A stretch of DNA of 18,193 bases from Rhodocyclaceae bacterium UBA1310 (GCA_002307175.1 DBTS01000090.1:1-18193), one strand, 5' to 3'; positions 1 to 7,963 are shown, counted from the stretch's first letter. Notes: generated by a model from the sequence alone, not told the origin. Made by a program: numbers and translations.

Positions 1-456
1 GCTACAGATCGTGAACAGCTTCTTATTGATATCATGGTTTTTATGGTCATTGAAAGGCGTTCTGCGAGTCGGGTTCACTGCCTGCGATAGTTCCTCCTCT
101 GCGTAATTTGCTGGCATCCGGTATTTGGACGACAAGGCTTCGTTGGTGCGCTAACGAACACATCCTGTTACACCAGCCCCCCCTGTGATAGGCAGCATGG
201 CTGCAAAGACCCCGAAAGGGCATGTACACAGGTACATGCGGAATGCTTTGTGCCGCCATCAGGACTCCTTTGAAGTTGGCTTGCTGCCAGCGATCAATCC
301 TATGTACTCCACCGTACGGACCTTGCCGAAGTTTGCAATTAAGTTCGTCAGACGGAAGGGATTCTTTCTCAGAGATAGCCTGCCCAGATCATCATTTCAG
401 GATAATTTTCTCATTGCCAAAATTTATATGCCAAATGAAAACCGTGGTGCAGTGTC
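1..456. other. Upstream region without a convincing gene
   Basis: This stretch of about 450 bases precedes the c-di-GMP signalling gene. The short open frames on both strands have no recognisable domain, no good ribosome binding site and no family resemblance, so I do not call them. The only clear structure is a perfect inverted repeat at 220-239, described separately, plus an 8-base palindrome CCGTACGG at 310-317. The last 60 bases are AT-rich and could hold the promoter of the downstream gene (GATAAT at 401-406 resembles a -10 box), but no matching -35 is visible at proper spacing. The region could be the 5' flank of a gene lying outside the window. Confidence 0.5.
220..239. repeat. Perfect 8-bp inverted repeat, 4-base loop
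   Basis: GCATGTAC at 220-227 and GTACATGC at 232-239 are exact reverse complements separated by ACAG. No T-run follows on either strand, so it is not a typical intrinsic terminator. It lies about 220 bases upstream of the GGDEF/EAL gene and could be a dimeric regulator's operator or an RNA hairpin. What is seen is only the symmetry; any role is inference. Confidence 0.6.
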
Positions 457-2907
457 ATGAATGGTGCCACCACGGTGCTTCTCATTGATGATGATCCCGC
501 TGGTTCAAAATTGATCCAGGAGACTCTTGCTGCCATTGCAGATGGACAGTTTGGTGTGGTGCTGGTGACCTGCTTTGCCGATGCGATTGAATGCCTCAAT
601 AGAGAGCGCGCTGAAGTCATTCTGCTAGGGATATTTCCTGATGAGCATGGTGTTGATGCCTTCGGGCAGGTGTTGCACGCTGCGCCCGATTCCCTGATTC
701 TGGTACTCGGCGCTACAACGTATGAAGAAACTGCCCGATGGCTGCCAAGCGTGCTGCGTCATGTTGCCGGGCGAAAAAGCGCACACGCCATGCTGTACGA
801 TAGCGAAGCGCGTTTCCGGGCGATCTGTGACGCCTCACCGCTAGGCATCTTTGTCTCGGATCCACAGGATCGCTGTATCTATACAAACGCCGCGTATCAC
901 GAGATCGCCGGGCTCACTCGCGAGCAGATACTGGGGACCAACTGGAGTTCGGCAATACACCCCGAAGACCGGCAGCAGGTACTTCGGGAATGGCGCAATG
1001 CCACGCCGGGGCACGCATCGTTTCATGCCGAGGTGCGCTTTCTGCGAACTGACGGCAGTATTGTATGGGTGCGCCTTAATGTTGCTGCGATGCCTGACAC
1101 GACAACTTCGTACAGTCACGTCCAGACCGTTGAGAACATCACTGCACGCAAGGCAATTGAGTTTCAGTTGCAAATGTCAGAAGACGCCCTTTTTGCAGAG
1201 AAGGAGCGCGCCGAGGTCACACTCAATTCCATAGGCGATGCTGTGCTGAGCACTGATCTGCAGTGCAACGTAAGCTATATGAATATGGTGGCGGAGGCGA
1301 TGACCGGCTGGGGCTATAAAGAAGCCTTGGGGCGACCACTGACCGAAGTGTTCCGGATCATTGACGGTGTGACACGGCAGGCCGTTGATAGTCCGGCCCG
1401 GCGTGCCATTGATGAGAACAGGACGGTAGGGCTGACTTCTGATTGTGTGCTGGTGCGCCGCGATGGCCTGGAGTCGCCAATCGAGGATTCTACCGCACCG
1501 ATACACGGCCGCGACGGGCGGGCTGTTGGTGCGGTGATCGTTTTTCACGACGTTAGCGCATCGCGCAGCATGGCGCAGAAGATGTTTCATCTGGCCCAGC
1601 ACGATTTCCTCACTGGCTTGCCTAATCGGGTGTTGCTGGCAGAACGACTGTCTCAGGCTATCAGACTGGCTAATCGCCACCACAAACAGGTCGCGCTGCT
1701 ATTCCTGGATATCGACTATTTCAAACACATCAATGATTCGCTGGGACACGCTGTTGGCGACAAATTGCTGCAATCTGTCGGAGAGCGTCTGAAAGCCTGC
1801 ATGCGTTCCACCGATACGGTCTGCCGCCAGGGCGGAGACGAATTCGTGGTGCTGCTGGGCGAGATTGATCAGCCGCAGGATGCGGCGCACGTTGCCGAAA
1901 CTTTGCGCGCCAGGCTGTCTCTGCCGCATGCAATAGGCGGACATGAGCTGCATGTCACTTTGAGCATAGGCATCAGTGTCTATCCTGACGACGGCAGTGA
2001 GGTGGATGTCCTGATGCAGAATGCGGATACTGCGATGTATCACGCCAAGGCTGGCGGGCGGAATAGCTATCAGTTTTTCACGGCCGATATGAATATCCGC
2101 GCGGTGCAACGCCTGTTTGTTGAAAGCAGCCTGCGTCGTGCGCTCAAGCAGAAGGAGTTCGTGCTCCATTATCAGCCCAAGATTGATCTTGGTTCGGGCT
2201 TGATGATCGGTGCCGAAGCACTCATTCGCTGGCAGGATCCGCACCTCGGACTTATTCCTCCCGAACAGTTTGTGCCCATGGCAGAGGAGTGTGGCCTCAT
2301 CGTTCCGATAGGCCGATGGGTGATTCGTGAGGCCTGCAGGCAGATTCAGGCATGGATAGAGGCGGGCCTGCACGTGGTGCCCGTATCGGTGAATATTTCA
2401 GCGGTGGAGTTCAGGCGTGAGGATTTTCTTGCAGACGTAGCCTTGATCCTGAAAGAGACCGGCGTGGCGCCACGCTACATTGAACTTGAATTGACCGAAA
2501 GCATTCTCATGCAGGATACGGAATCTTCTGCCTCAGTGCTTGTTGCCATCAAAGCCATGGGCATGCATCTGGCGATAGACGATTTCGGAACCGGATATTC
2601 GAGCCTGAGCTATCTGAAGCGGTTTCCGATTGATGCGCTCAAGATTGATCAATCCTTTGTGCGTGATATCACGACGAACGCGGACGATGCGACGATTGTC
2701 AACGCCGTCATCGGCATGGGCAAAAATCTCAAGCAGCGGGTGATTGCCGAGGGAGTGGAAACTGCTGAACAGCTGGCCCTGTTGCAGCTACAGCAGTGCG
2801 ATGAAGGGCAGGGATTCCTGTTCAGCCCACCTTTGGGTGCTGATGACTTTGCGGAATGGCTCACTGCAGACCGATGCAAGATTCCTTTGTGTTTTCCCTT
2901 GTGTTGA
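457..2907 (+). CDS. Receiver-PAS-PAS-GGDEF-EAL c-di-GMP signalling protein
   Basis: This 816-residue cytoplasmic protein should both make and break the second messenger c-di-GMP. Residues 1-110 resemble a receiver domain (acidic cluster DDD at 11-13). Two PAS domains follow at about 117-235 and 250-370, then a GGDEF domain (about 378-540) with an intact GGDEF signature at 459-463 and an intact inhibitory RxxD site (RSTD, 450-453). The EAL domain (about 555-800) keeps EAL at 587-589, the ELTES motif, DDFGTGYSSL from 708, KIDQSF and AEGVET, so phosphodiesterase activity is plausible. The receiver looks degenerate: Gly58 stands where the phospho-acceptor Asp is expected and the segment carrying the conserved Lys seems to be missing. 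No membrane segment is visible. The ATG start suits the receiver fold, although its ribosome binding site is poor. The tail (CKIPLCFPLC) is unusually cysteine-rich. It stands alone, convergent with the TRAP operon. Which activity dominates cannot be told from sequence. Confidence 0.93.
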   Translation: MNGATTVLLIDDDPAGSKLIQETLAAIADGQFGVVLVTCFADAIECLNRERAEVILLGIFPDEHGVDAFGQVLHAAPDSLILVLGATTYEETARWLPSVLRHVAGRKSAHAMLYDSEARFRAICDASPLGIFVSDPQDRCIYTNAAYHEIAGLTREQILGTNWSSAIHPEDRQQVLREWRNATPGHASFHAEVRFLRTDGSIVWVRLNVAAMPDTTTSYSHVQTVENITARKAIEFQLQMSEDALFAEKERAEVTLNSIGDAVLSTDLQCNVSYMNMVAEAMTGWGYKEALGRPLTEVFRIIDGVTRQAVDSPARRAIDENRTVGLTSDCVLVRRDGLESPIEDSTAPIHGRDGRAVGAVIVFHDVSASRSMAQKMFHLAQHDFLTGLPNRVLLAERLSQAIRLANRHHKQVALLFLDIDYFKHINDSLGHAVGDKLLQSVGERLKACMRSTDTVCRQGGDEFVVLLGEIDQPQDAAHVAETLRARLSLPHAIGGHELHVTLSIGISVYPDDGSEVDVLMQNADTAMYHAKAGGRNSYQFFTADMNIRAVQRLFVESSLRRALKQKEFVLHYQPKIDLGSGLMIGAEALIRWQDPHLGLIPPEQFVPMAEECGLIVPIGRWVIREACRQIQAWIEAGLHVVPVSVNISAVEFRREDFLADVALILKETGVAPRYIELELTESILMQDTESSASVLVAIKAMGMHLAIDDFGTGYSSLSYLKRFPIDALKIDQSFVRDITTNADDATIVNAVIGMGKNLKQRVIAEGVETAEQLALLQLQQCDEGQGFLFSPPLGADDFAEWLTADRCKIPLCFPLC

Positions 2908-2960
2908 TGCCCCGATTGGATGGAACCGGTTAATGCCCCGTCTCTTGATGCAGACCCGCG

Positions 2961-2992
2961 CCTTGCCGGGGCCCATAAGCGCCCCGGCAAGG
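2961..2992. terminator. Bidirectional hairpin between convergent genes
   Basis: A perfect 12-bp stem pairs CCTTGCCGGGGC (2961-2972) with GCCCCGGCAAGG (2981-2992) across an 8-base loop. It sits between the stop of the GGDEF/EAL gene (+) and the stop of dctM (-), the usual place for a shared terminator. Neither strand shows a strong T-run after the stem, so it may slow polymerase or protect 3' ends rather than act as a textbook intrinsic terminator. Confidence 0.6.
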
Positions 2993-2996
2993 TGTG

Positions 2997-4676
2997 TCAG
3001 TGCATGTCCAGCATATTGGGCAGCCACAGGCTCAGCGGCGGGTAGTAAGTCACGAGCAGCAGGAACAGTACCATCGTGAGCAGCCAGGGCCAGACGGCCT
3101 TGGTCAGTTCGGTGATGCCCATCTCCGTGATGCCGGAGGCTACGTACAGATTCAGCCCCACGGGTGGATGGCACATGCCGACTTCCATGTTCACCGTCAT
3201 CAGGATACCAAAGTGTACCGGGTTGATGCCCAGCTTGACGGCCACAGGGAAGAGAATCGGGGCCATGATCAGCACGATGGAGGAGGGCTCCATCACGTTG
3301 CCGGCGATCAGCAGGAGGATGTTGACGGCGAGCAGGAAGGCCACCGGGCCGAGGCCTTGCGAGAGCAGCCAGTCAGCCAGATGCTGCGGGATATTCTGGT
3401 CCGTCATGATGAACGAGAACATCACGGCATTCGTAATGATGTAGAGCAGCATCGCGCTCATGTTGGCCGAGTCCAGCAGCACCCGCGGTACATCGCGCAT
3501 GCGCAGATCCTTGTACACGAACACGGCCACGATAAAGGCATACACTGCACTCATCGCAGCGGCTTCTGTCGGCGTGAAGATACCGGTGTAGATGCCCCCC
3601 ATCACCACCACGATCAGCAACAGGCCCCAGATGCCGTTCCAGTAGGCACGCCACACTTCCAGCGATTCCCACAGCAGTTCAAAGCGGAAGGTGGGCGAGA
3701 TGCGTGTATAGCTGCCGCAGGCCTGGATGATGGTAAGCCACACCAGCATGATCGCCACCGGAATGAAGCTGGCGTACACGGGCGAAGCCACCGCGAAGGA
3801 TTCCACCAGCAGCAGGCTCACATACATCGGCAGGCCGATCACGATGAGGCCGATGTAGACGATGCGCGTAACCCATTTGTTGCGGGTGGTCCACGGTGAG
3901 AGCGCAAGCCAGCCTGCCCCGGCGAGGAAATACGCAAAGCCCGGATTCGGGATTACGTTGGCCAGCGCACTGCCGATGATCCACGGCGGCACGACGGTGA
4001 ACACCAGTGCATAGAAACCGCCGAAGAGTCCGCCAATGGTGGCCTGCAGGCTGCTGCGATCCGGGAACAGCATCACGCGGGGGTAGCCACCGCGCCGTGC
4101 GCGGTACCAGGAGGTGAACCCGAGCAGAAACGCCAGTACCAGCCCGGGGATAACGCCTGCCATGAACAGCGTGCCGACCGAAGCATTCGTGGCCACCGAA
4201 TACATCACCATCACGATCGAGGGTGGGATCAGGATGCCCAGTGCGCCGGAAGTGGTGATGATGCCGGCACCAAAGCGCTTCGGGAACCCGGCCTTGACCA
4301 TCGCGGGCAGCAGGATCGAGCCGATGGCCACCACGGTGGCCGGGCTGGAACCCGAGACAGCAGCAAACAGCGCGCAGGCCAGCACACCGGCAAGGCCGAG
4401 ACCGCCATGCCAGTGGCCCACCAGCGAGGTGGCAAAGTTGATCATGCGTTTGGCCACGCCGCCGTGTGTGAGGAAATTGCCCGCAAGAATGAAGAACGGG
4501 ATGGCCATGATCTCGAACTTCTCGATACCGGTGAAAAGTTTCAGCGCCACCGATTCGATAGGCACATTGGTCATCGTAAACAGGAAAGTGAGTACTGTCA
4601 GGCCCAGTGCGATGGAGATCGGCATGCCGGTCAGCATGAGCACGATGAGCAGGCCAAAGATCACGAGTGCGCTCAT
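2997..4676 (-). CDS. dctM: TRAP transporter large permease, DctM (long form)
   Basis: This is the large membrane subunit of a tripartite ATP-independent periplasmic transporter, which uses an ion gradient to import a carboxylate handed over by the DctP binding protein. Family motifs are clear: a SGSSPATVVAIGS stretch near 108-120, GILIPPSI near 147-154, the hallmark TGIFTPTEAAA near 364-374, and GMCHPPVGLNLYVASGI near 500-516. At 559 residues it is well above the usual length of about 425. The excess lies at roughly 203-335, between the segment ending RGGYPR and the one leading into the FTPTEAAA motif. It is hydrophobic, with about three or four possible extra membrane helices (near 213-235, 246-262, 272-292, 298-320). 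Its ATG overlaps the dctQ stop by 4 bases, which implies translational coupling. The substrate cannot be named. Confidence 0.94.
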   Translation of the reverse strand: MSALVIFGLLIVLMLTGMPISIALGLTVLTFLFTMTNVPIESVALKLFTGIEKFEIMAIPFFILAGNFLTHGGVAKRMINFATSLVGHWHGGLGLAGVLACALFAAVSGSSPATVVAIGSILLPAMVKAGFPKRFGAGIITTSGALGILIPPSIVMVMYSVATNASVGTLFMAGVIPGLVLAFLLGFTSWYRARRGGYPRVMLFPDRSSLQATIGGLFGGFYALVFTVVPPWIIGSALANVIPNPGFAYFLAGAGWLALSPWTTRNKWVTRIVYIGLIVIGLPMYVSLLLVESFAVASPVYASFIPVAIMLVWLTIIQACGSYTRISPTFRFELLWESLEVWRAYWNGIWGLLLIVVVMGGIYTGIFTPTEAAAMSAVYAFIVAVFVYKDLRMRDVPRVLLDSANMSAMLLYIITNAVMFSFIMTDQNIPQHLADWLLSQGLGPVAFLLAVNILLLIAGNVMEPSSIVLIMAPILFPVAVKLGINPVHFGILMTVNMEVGMCHPPVGLNLYVASGITEMGITELTKAVWPWLLTMVLFLLLVTYYPPLSLWLPNMLDMH

Positions 4677-5293
4677 TTTGCGGCCCCCTGTTCGGCGCCC
4701 GCCGGGGCGGTTTCGTCAATGCCTTCCACATGCGCGTGGTTATGCTTGGGCAACACTCCGGTGCGGGCGAAGATCCACGCCACCTGCAGGAAGCGGAAGC
4801 ACATCAGGCTGGAGCCCAGCGGGATCACCAGATACACGGCCCAGGTAGGCCATTCCAGATCGGGCGTGGTGGGGCCTTCTGGCACAAACACGGTACTCCC
4901 GATCCACTGGTTGAACACATAGTGCAGGCCATTGCCCCACACCATGCGGGCGCCCAGAATCGCCACGAGGCTGGTAAACAGTGCGCCGGCAAACAGCCCG
5001 AAGAGCACGATGCGGCGGCGGTTGTGTTCGTTGAGCTGGTTGACCACCACATCCACCCCAACGTGGATGCCGGTACGCACGCCATAGGCGGCACCGAACT
5101 TGGCCATCCAGATAAACAGGATGATGGTCAGCTCCTGCGCCCAGCCCAGGTTGATGGTCAGCAGCCAGTCCTGCAGGTAGGGGATTTCCAGGCCGGCCAG
5201 ATAGCGATGGACCACGGAGACAAAGATGATCAGCGTGGCAGCCGCCATCAGTGTCGAAATCAACCACTCTTCGAGGTGGTCAAGTAGCTTCAT
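4673..5293 (-). CDS. dctQ: TRAP transporter small permease, DctQ
   Basis: This 206-residue protein is the small membrane subunit of the TRAP transporter and partners DctM. Four membrane segments are visible at about 12-32, 52-72, 94-118 and 150-175. The stretch around 51-81 (WAQEL, later GVRTGIHVGVD) is typical of the DctQ family. The ATG at 5293 is preceded by GAGGAG eight bases upstream, which supports this start. The stop overlaps the dctM start in an ATGA arrangement. The C-terminal tail is hydrophilic, His- and Ala-rich, and probably cytoplasmic. It is separated from dctP upstream by about 205 bases containing two strong hairpins, so its expression may be lower than that of dctP. Confidence 0.94.
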   Translation of the reverse strand: MKLLDHLEEWLISTLMAAATLIIFVSVVHRYLAGLEIPYLQDWLLTINLGWAQELTIILFIWMAKFGAAYGVRTGIHVGVDVVVNQLNEHNRRRIVLFGLFAGALFTSLVAILGARMVWGNGLHYVFNQWIGSTVFVPEGPTTPDLEWPTWAVYLVIPLGSSLMCFRFLQVAWIFARTGVLPKHNHAHVEGIDETAPAGAEQGAAK

Positions 5294-5343
5294 TTGCAGC
5301 GCTCCTCACGATACCGTGCAGTCCGGTTGGCGTGGTGGGCAAA

Positions 5344-5368
5344 CGGCGCGCCGTGTATGGGCGCGCCG
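5344..5368 (-). other. GC-rich hairpin in the dctP-dctQ spacer
   Basis: CGGCGCGCC (5344-5352) and GGCGCGCCG (5360-5368) form a perfect 9-bp stem with a 7-base loop. Each arm also contains the self-complementary GGCGCGCC. It lies between dctP and dctQ on the dctP transcript, roughly 50 bases before the dctQ start, and could stall decay enzymes or modulate dctQ expression. Nothing downstream looks like a U-run. Confidence 0.55.
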
Positions 5369-5370
5369 AA

Positions 5371-5404
5371 GTGCCGATGCGGTTCCGGATGCAGGTGCCG
5401 ATGC
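5371..5404. repeat. 10-base direct repeat in the dctP-dctQ spacer
   Basis: GTGCCGATGC occurs at 5371-5380 and again at 5395-5404, 24 bases apart, next to the GC-rich hairpin. Two copies in such a short spacer suggest a small local duplication or a paired protein-binding site, but the repeat is too short to decide. Confidence 0.4.
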
Positions 5405-5434
5405 TGTGTCGGAAGATTCACAGGCAACAACCAG

Positions 5435-5477
5435 GGAGAAAACCGCTGATCCGCATTCGGCTCAGGCGGTTTTCTCC
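5435..5477 (-). terminator. Strong hairpin just downstream of dctP
   Basis: GGAGAAAACCGC (5435-5446) and GCGGTTTTCTCC (5466-5477) are perfect 12-bp reverse complements, and inner bases (TGA with TCA) can extend the stem around a bulge. It starts about 20 bases after the dctP stop on the minus strand. A TTTT run lies inside the descending arm rather than after it, so termination may be partial. A leaky terminator here would explain high binding protein relative to permease, a common need in TRAP operons. That is inference. Confidence 0.6.
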
Positions 5478-5498
5478 ATTTTCGCAATCCAGGCCCGC

Positions 5499-6512
5499 CT
5501 AGAGCTTGTTCGGATCGAAGCCGGTTTCCTTGTAAACGCTCTTGATCAGATCGGCGCCGATGCGCGATTCCATTTCCTTGTGCACCTTGACCAGAGCCTT
5601 CTTCAACTCGTTGCGCTGGGCCGGGGTGGGCACGATGATCTGTGTCTTGCCCGAAGCCTTCACGGCTTCCATGGCGTCTGCGTTTTCCTTCTGTGCAATG
5701 GCGTTGGCGTAGCGTGTGGCTTCATCCATTGCAGTGGTGAGGAGTTTGCGCTGGTCTGGAGTGAGGCCGTCCCAGAACTGCTTGTTGATGATCACCGCGT
5801 AGCCCAGATAGCCGTGATGGGATTGCAGCACGAATTTCTGCACTTCATGCATTTTCTGTGTGTAAAAATTCGAAGGCGGGTTTTCCGTGCCATCCACCAC
5901 GCCGGTCTGCAGTGCCTGATAGACTTCCGAGAAAGCCATCACCTGAGGAATCACGCCGAGCGCACGCATTTGTGCGTCGAGCACTTTGGAAGACTGGATG
6001 CGCATCTTCAGGCCCTTGAAGTCTGCCGGCGTGCGCAGCGCCTTGTTTGCCGAAAAATCCTTGAAGCCGTTGTCCCAGTAAGCCAGCCCGACAATGCCCT
6101 TGGGTTCGAGCTTCTTGAACAGCGTGGCACCCAGGGGACCGTTGGTGACGCGGTGCAGTGCCGAATAGTCGTCAAAGATGAAGGGCAGGTCAAAAAGTTC
6201 GAATTCCTTCACGCCGAGCGGGCCAAACTTTGCCAGTGAGGGCGCGAGCATCTGCACCGAGCCCATCTGGATGGCATTCATTTCCTCGCCATCCTTGTAG
6301 AGCTGGCTGTTCGGGTACACCTCCACGCGCAGCTTGCCTCCGGCACGTTCATTGACGAGCTTGGCAAACATGTCGGCAGCCTTGCCTTTGGGGGTGTCGC
6401 GAGCCACAACATGGCTGAACTTGATGACAACGGGGCCGGCATCGGCAGCGAAAGCCAGGGGGCTTGCGGCCAGACACAGCAATCCGATCAGGACGCTACG
6501 ACGGATGTTCAT
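5499..6512 (-). CDS. dctP: TRAP transporter substrate-binding protein, DctP family
   Basis: This 337-residue periplasmic protein captures the substrate, probably a C4-dicarboxylate or a related organic acid, for the DctQM permease. A Sec signal peptide is clear: charged MNIRR, a hydrophobic core, and cleavage predicted after AFA at residue 22. The mature part shows the DctP pattern, including the GLKMRIQ stretch where Arg171 is the family's carboxylate-binding arginine, and a later QALQTGVVDGTENP motif. The ATG is preceded by AGGAGA about eight bases upstream, a strong ribosome binding site. It is first in the operon. No regulator gene of the DctB/DctD type is adjacent. The exact ligand cannot be deduced. 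Confidence 0.95.
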   Translation of the reverse strand: MNIRRSVLIGLLCLAASPLAFAADAGPVVIKFSHVVARDTPKGKAADMFAKLVNERAGGKLRVEVYPNSQLYKDGEEMNAIQMGSVQMLAPSLAKFGPLGVKEFELFDLPFIFDDYSALHRVTNGPLGATLFKKLEPKGIVGLAYWDNGFKDFSANKALRTPADFKGLKMRIQSSKVLDAQMRALGVIPQVMAFSEVYQALQTGVVDGTENPPSNFYTQKMHEVQKFVLQSHHGYLGYAVIINKQFWDGLTPDQRKLLTTAMDEATRYANAIAQKENADAMEAVKASGKTQIIVPTPAQRNELKKALVKVHKEMESRIGADLIKSVYKETGFDPNKL

Positions 6513-6847
6513 GATTTACTTCTCCTCTGTGGGTTTGGCTATGCGTAACTTATTTTTGCAATTTTGGGCGCCTGTCCATGATCGTACTGCGAAGGCGTGA
6601 GCGGATCTGGGGTACTGCACTTCAATCCACTTACGACAGCTGTTACAGATCGTGAACCGGCGCCTGCGAATGCATTTTGTATGTGCTCCCCTGGTTTCCA
6701 AGGTGCAGTAATGCCAGCAACTGGGGCGGAGTCAGCTTTTGCGGCAGCGCTTCCCCTGTGCAGGCATGCAAGCCCTGAACTGGTTTGAAGCGTAGCCGCG
6801 CAATCCACTGTTGTCACGGTGAATATGGAGCCTCCGGCCCCTTGCAG

Positions 6848-6871
6848 TGCAGCATATAGCCTGATGCTGCA
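6848..6871. repeat. Inverted repeat TGCAGCAT / ATGCTGCA
   Basis: Two perfect 8-base arms (6848-6855 and 6864-6871) flank an 8-base spacer. Half-sites of this size and spacing are compatible with a dimeric transcription factor, but it lies more than 330 bases upstream of dctP and no regulator gene is nearby. It could equally be an RNA stem. Confidence 0.4.
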
Positions 6872-7024
6872 TCACAACATGCAGGGGGATTCTCGGGTCT
6901 GCACGGTGGCTTGCAAATAGGTTATTTCCCTAGCGTGCAGGAGAGGGATGCAAGAAGGCTGAGAGAGAGCAGGCGGGAGGAACGGGGGTCTGGATCGGGG
7001 AGCAGCAGAGCGTGGGCAGAGCAT

Positions 7025-7052
7025 GCCCTGAGGGGGATGGTCTCCTCAGGGC
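7025..7052 (-). terminator. Hairpin downstream of rsmI
   Basis: GCCCTGAGG (7025-7033) pairs perfectly with CCTCAGGGC (7044-7052), with further G-U pairing inside. It lies about 70 bases after the rsmI stop on the minus strand. There is no T-run on the rsmI side, so it is only a weak terminator candidate. Confidence 0.4.
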
Positions 7053-7123
7053 TGTATGCCCGCGTCTTGGTCCGGGCAGGTGGGCTGCCCAGGGAGTCAT
7101 TTGTGTTCGGGAAGTCGCCTGAA

Positions 7124-7963
7124 TCAGGCGTCGTTCTTCATGCCCAGACCCAGATCGTAGAGCGTGTTCTTGGGGACCCCGGTGATTTCTGAAGCCAGGC
7201 GGGCGGCCTTTTTCAGGGGTAGTTCTTCGAGCAGCAGGGCGAGGATTTTTTGCGCCTCGGCGCTGATTTCGGATGCCTTTGGTGTCGGGCCGATGAGCAG
7301 CACGAATTCACCGCGCTGGCGGTTGGGGTCTTCCTTGAGCCAGTCCATGGCCTGCGCCAATGGCATGCGGGCGATCTGTTCGAAGAGTTTGGTCAGCTCG
7401 CGGGCGAACACGATTTCGCGCTCCGGCTCGAAGCCAGCCTGGAGATCCTCCACGCATTCCAGAATCCGGTGCGGGGCTTCGTAGAACACCAGAATGGATT
7501 CCTCAATGCCGCGCAGCGCTTCGAGTGCACTTTTGCGGGCACTTGTCTTGGTGGGCAGAAAGCCCACGAAATGGAAGTGCGGGGCGGTGAGCCCGGAAGC
7601 CGACAGCGCCGTGATAGCCGCACAGGGGCCGGGAATCGGTAGCACCGGGAAGCCAGCCTCCTGCACACGGGCCACCAGACGGGCGCCGGGGTCGGAAATG
7701 GCGGGCGTACCGGCGTCGGTGATCAGGGCCACATGCTGCCCGGCGCCGAGCATCTCGATGATGCGCGTGGCGCCTTCCTGCTCATTGTGTTCGTGCAGCG
7801 CCAGCAGATGCGCACTGATGCCGTGCGCCTCCAGCAGCCGCTGGCTGTGCCGCGTGTCTTCGGCGGCAATGGTGTTCGCAGCGCGCAACACTTCGAGTGC
7901 GCGCATGGAAATATCCTTCCGGTTTCCCAAGGGCGTGGCCACCACGTACAATGCAGGTGACAT
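7124..7963 (-). CDS. rsmI: 16S rRNA 2'-O-ribose methyltransferase RsmI (C1402)
   Basis: RsmI uses S-adenosylmethionine to methylate the ribose of C1402 in 16S rRNA, fine-tuning decoding. The tetrapyrrole-methylase fold motifs are all present: an N-terminal LYVVATPLGN stretch, AAEDTRHS, DAGTPAISDPGA, a PGPCAAITALSASGL stretch and YEAPHR. The frame is open 12 codons further, to an ATG at 7999, but that start would place its ATG on the yraN start codon and lacks a ribosome binding site. The internal ATG at 7963 gives MSPALYVV, the usual family N-terminus, and a protein of 279 residues. The divergent neighbour is yraN, as in E. coli, where rsmI (yraL) is divergent from the lpoA-yraN-diaA-dolP group. 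No frame damage is visible. Confidence 0.95.
   Translation of the reverse strand: MSPALYVVATPLGNRKDISMRALEVLRAANTIAAEDTRHSQRLLEAHGISAHLLALHEHNEQEGATRIIEMLGAGQHVALITDAGTPAISDPGARLVARVQEAGFPVLPIPGPCAAITALSASGLTAPHFHFVGFLPTKTSARKSALEALRGIEESILVFYEAPHRILECVEDLQAGFEPEREIVFARELTKLFEQIARMPLAQAMDWLKEDPNRQRGEFVLLIGPTPKASEISAEAQKILALLLEELPLKKAARLASEITGVPKNTLYDLGLGMKNDA

Larger units (their letters stand above)
6513..7123. other. Gene-free gap between dctP and rsmI
   Basis: About 610 bases separate the start of dctP from the end of rsmI. The small frames here have no recognisable similarity, good start or codon pattern. It should contain the dctP promoter near 6540-6650, but I could not identify a convincing sigma-70 or sigma-54 element. 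Visible structures are an inverted repeat TGCAGCAT/ATGCTGCA at 6848-6871, a purine-rich tract at about 6938-7020 with four G-runs (6975-6977, 6984-6988, 6997-7000, 7014-7016), and a hairpin at 7025-7052. A non-coding RNA is possible, but I recognise none. Confidence 0.5.

Noticed and set aside
3679..4731. Long open frame on the minus strand within dctM/dctQ
   Set aside because: It is an out-of-frame shadow of dctM and dctQ, rich in Arg, His and Pro as expected from GC-rich coding DNA read in the wrong frame.
6539..6600. Sigma-54 promoter upstream of dctP
   Set aside because: The GG and GC elements are 11 bases apart instead of 10, and the surrounding consensus is poor.
3..6657. TACAGATCGTGAAC present at 3-16 and again at 6644-6657
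   Set aside because: A single exact 14-base match within 18 kb is close to chance expectation, and the flanks are unrelated.
6513..7123. RNase P RNA next to rsmI
   Set aside because: The conserved blocks (such as GAAAGTCCGG and ACAGAA) are absent on both strands.
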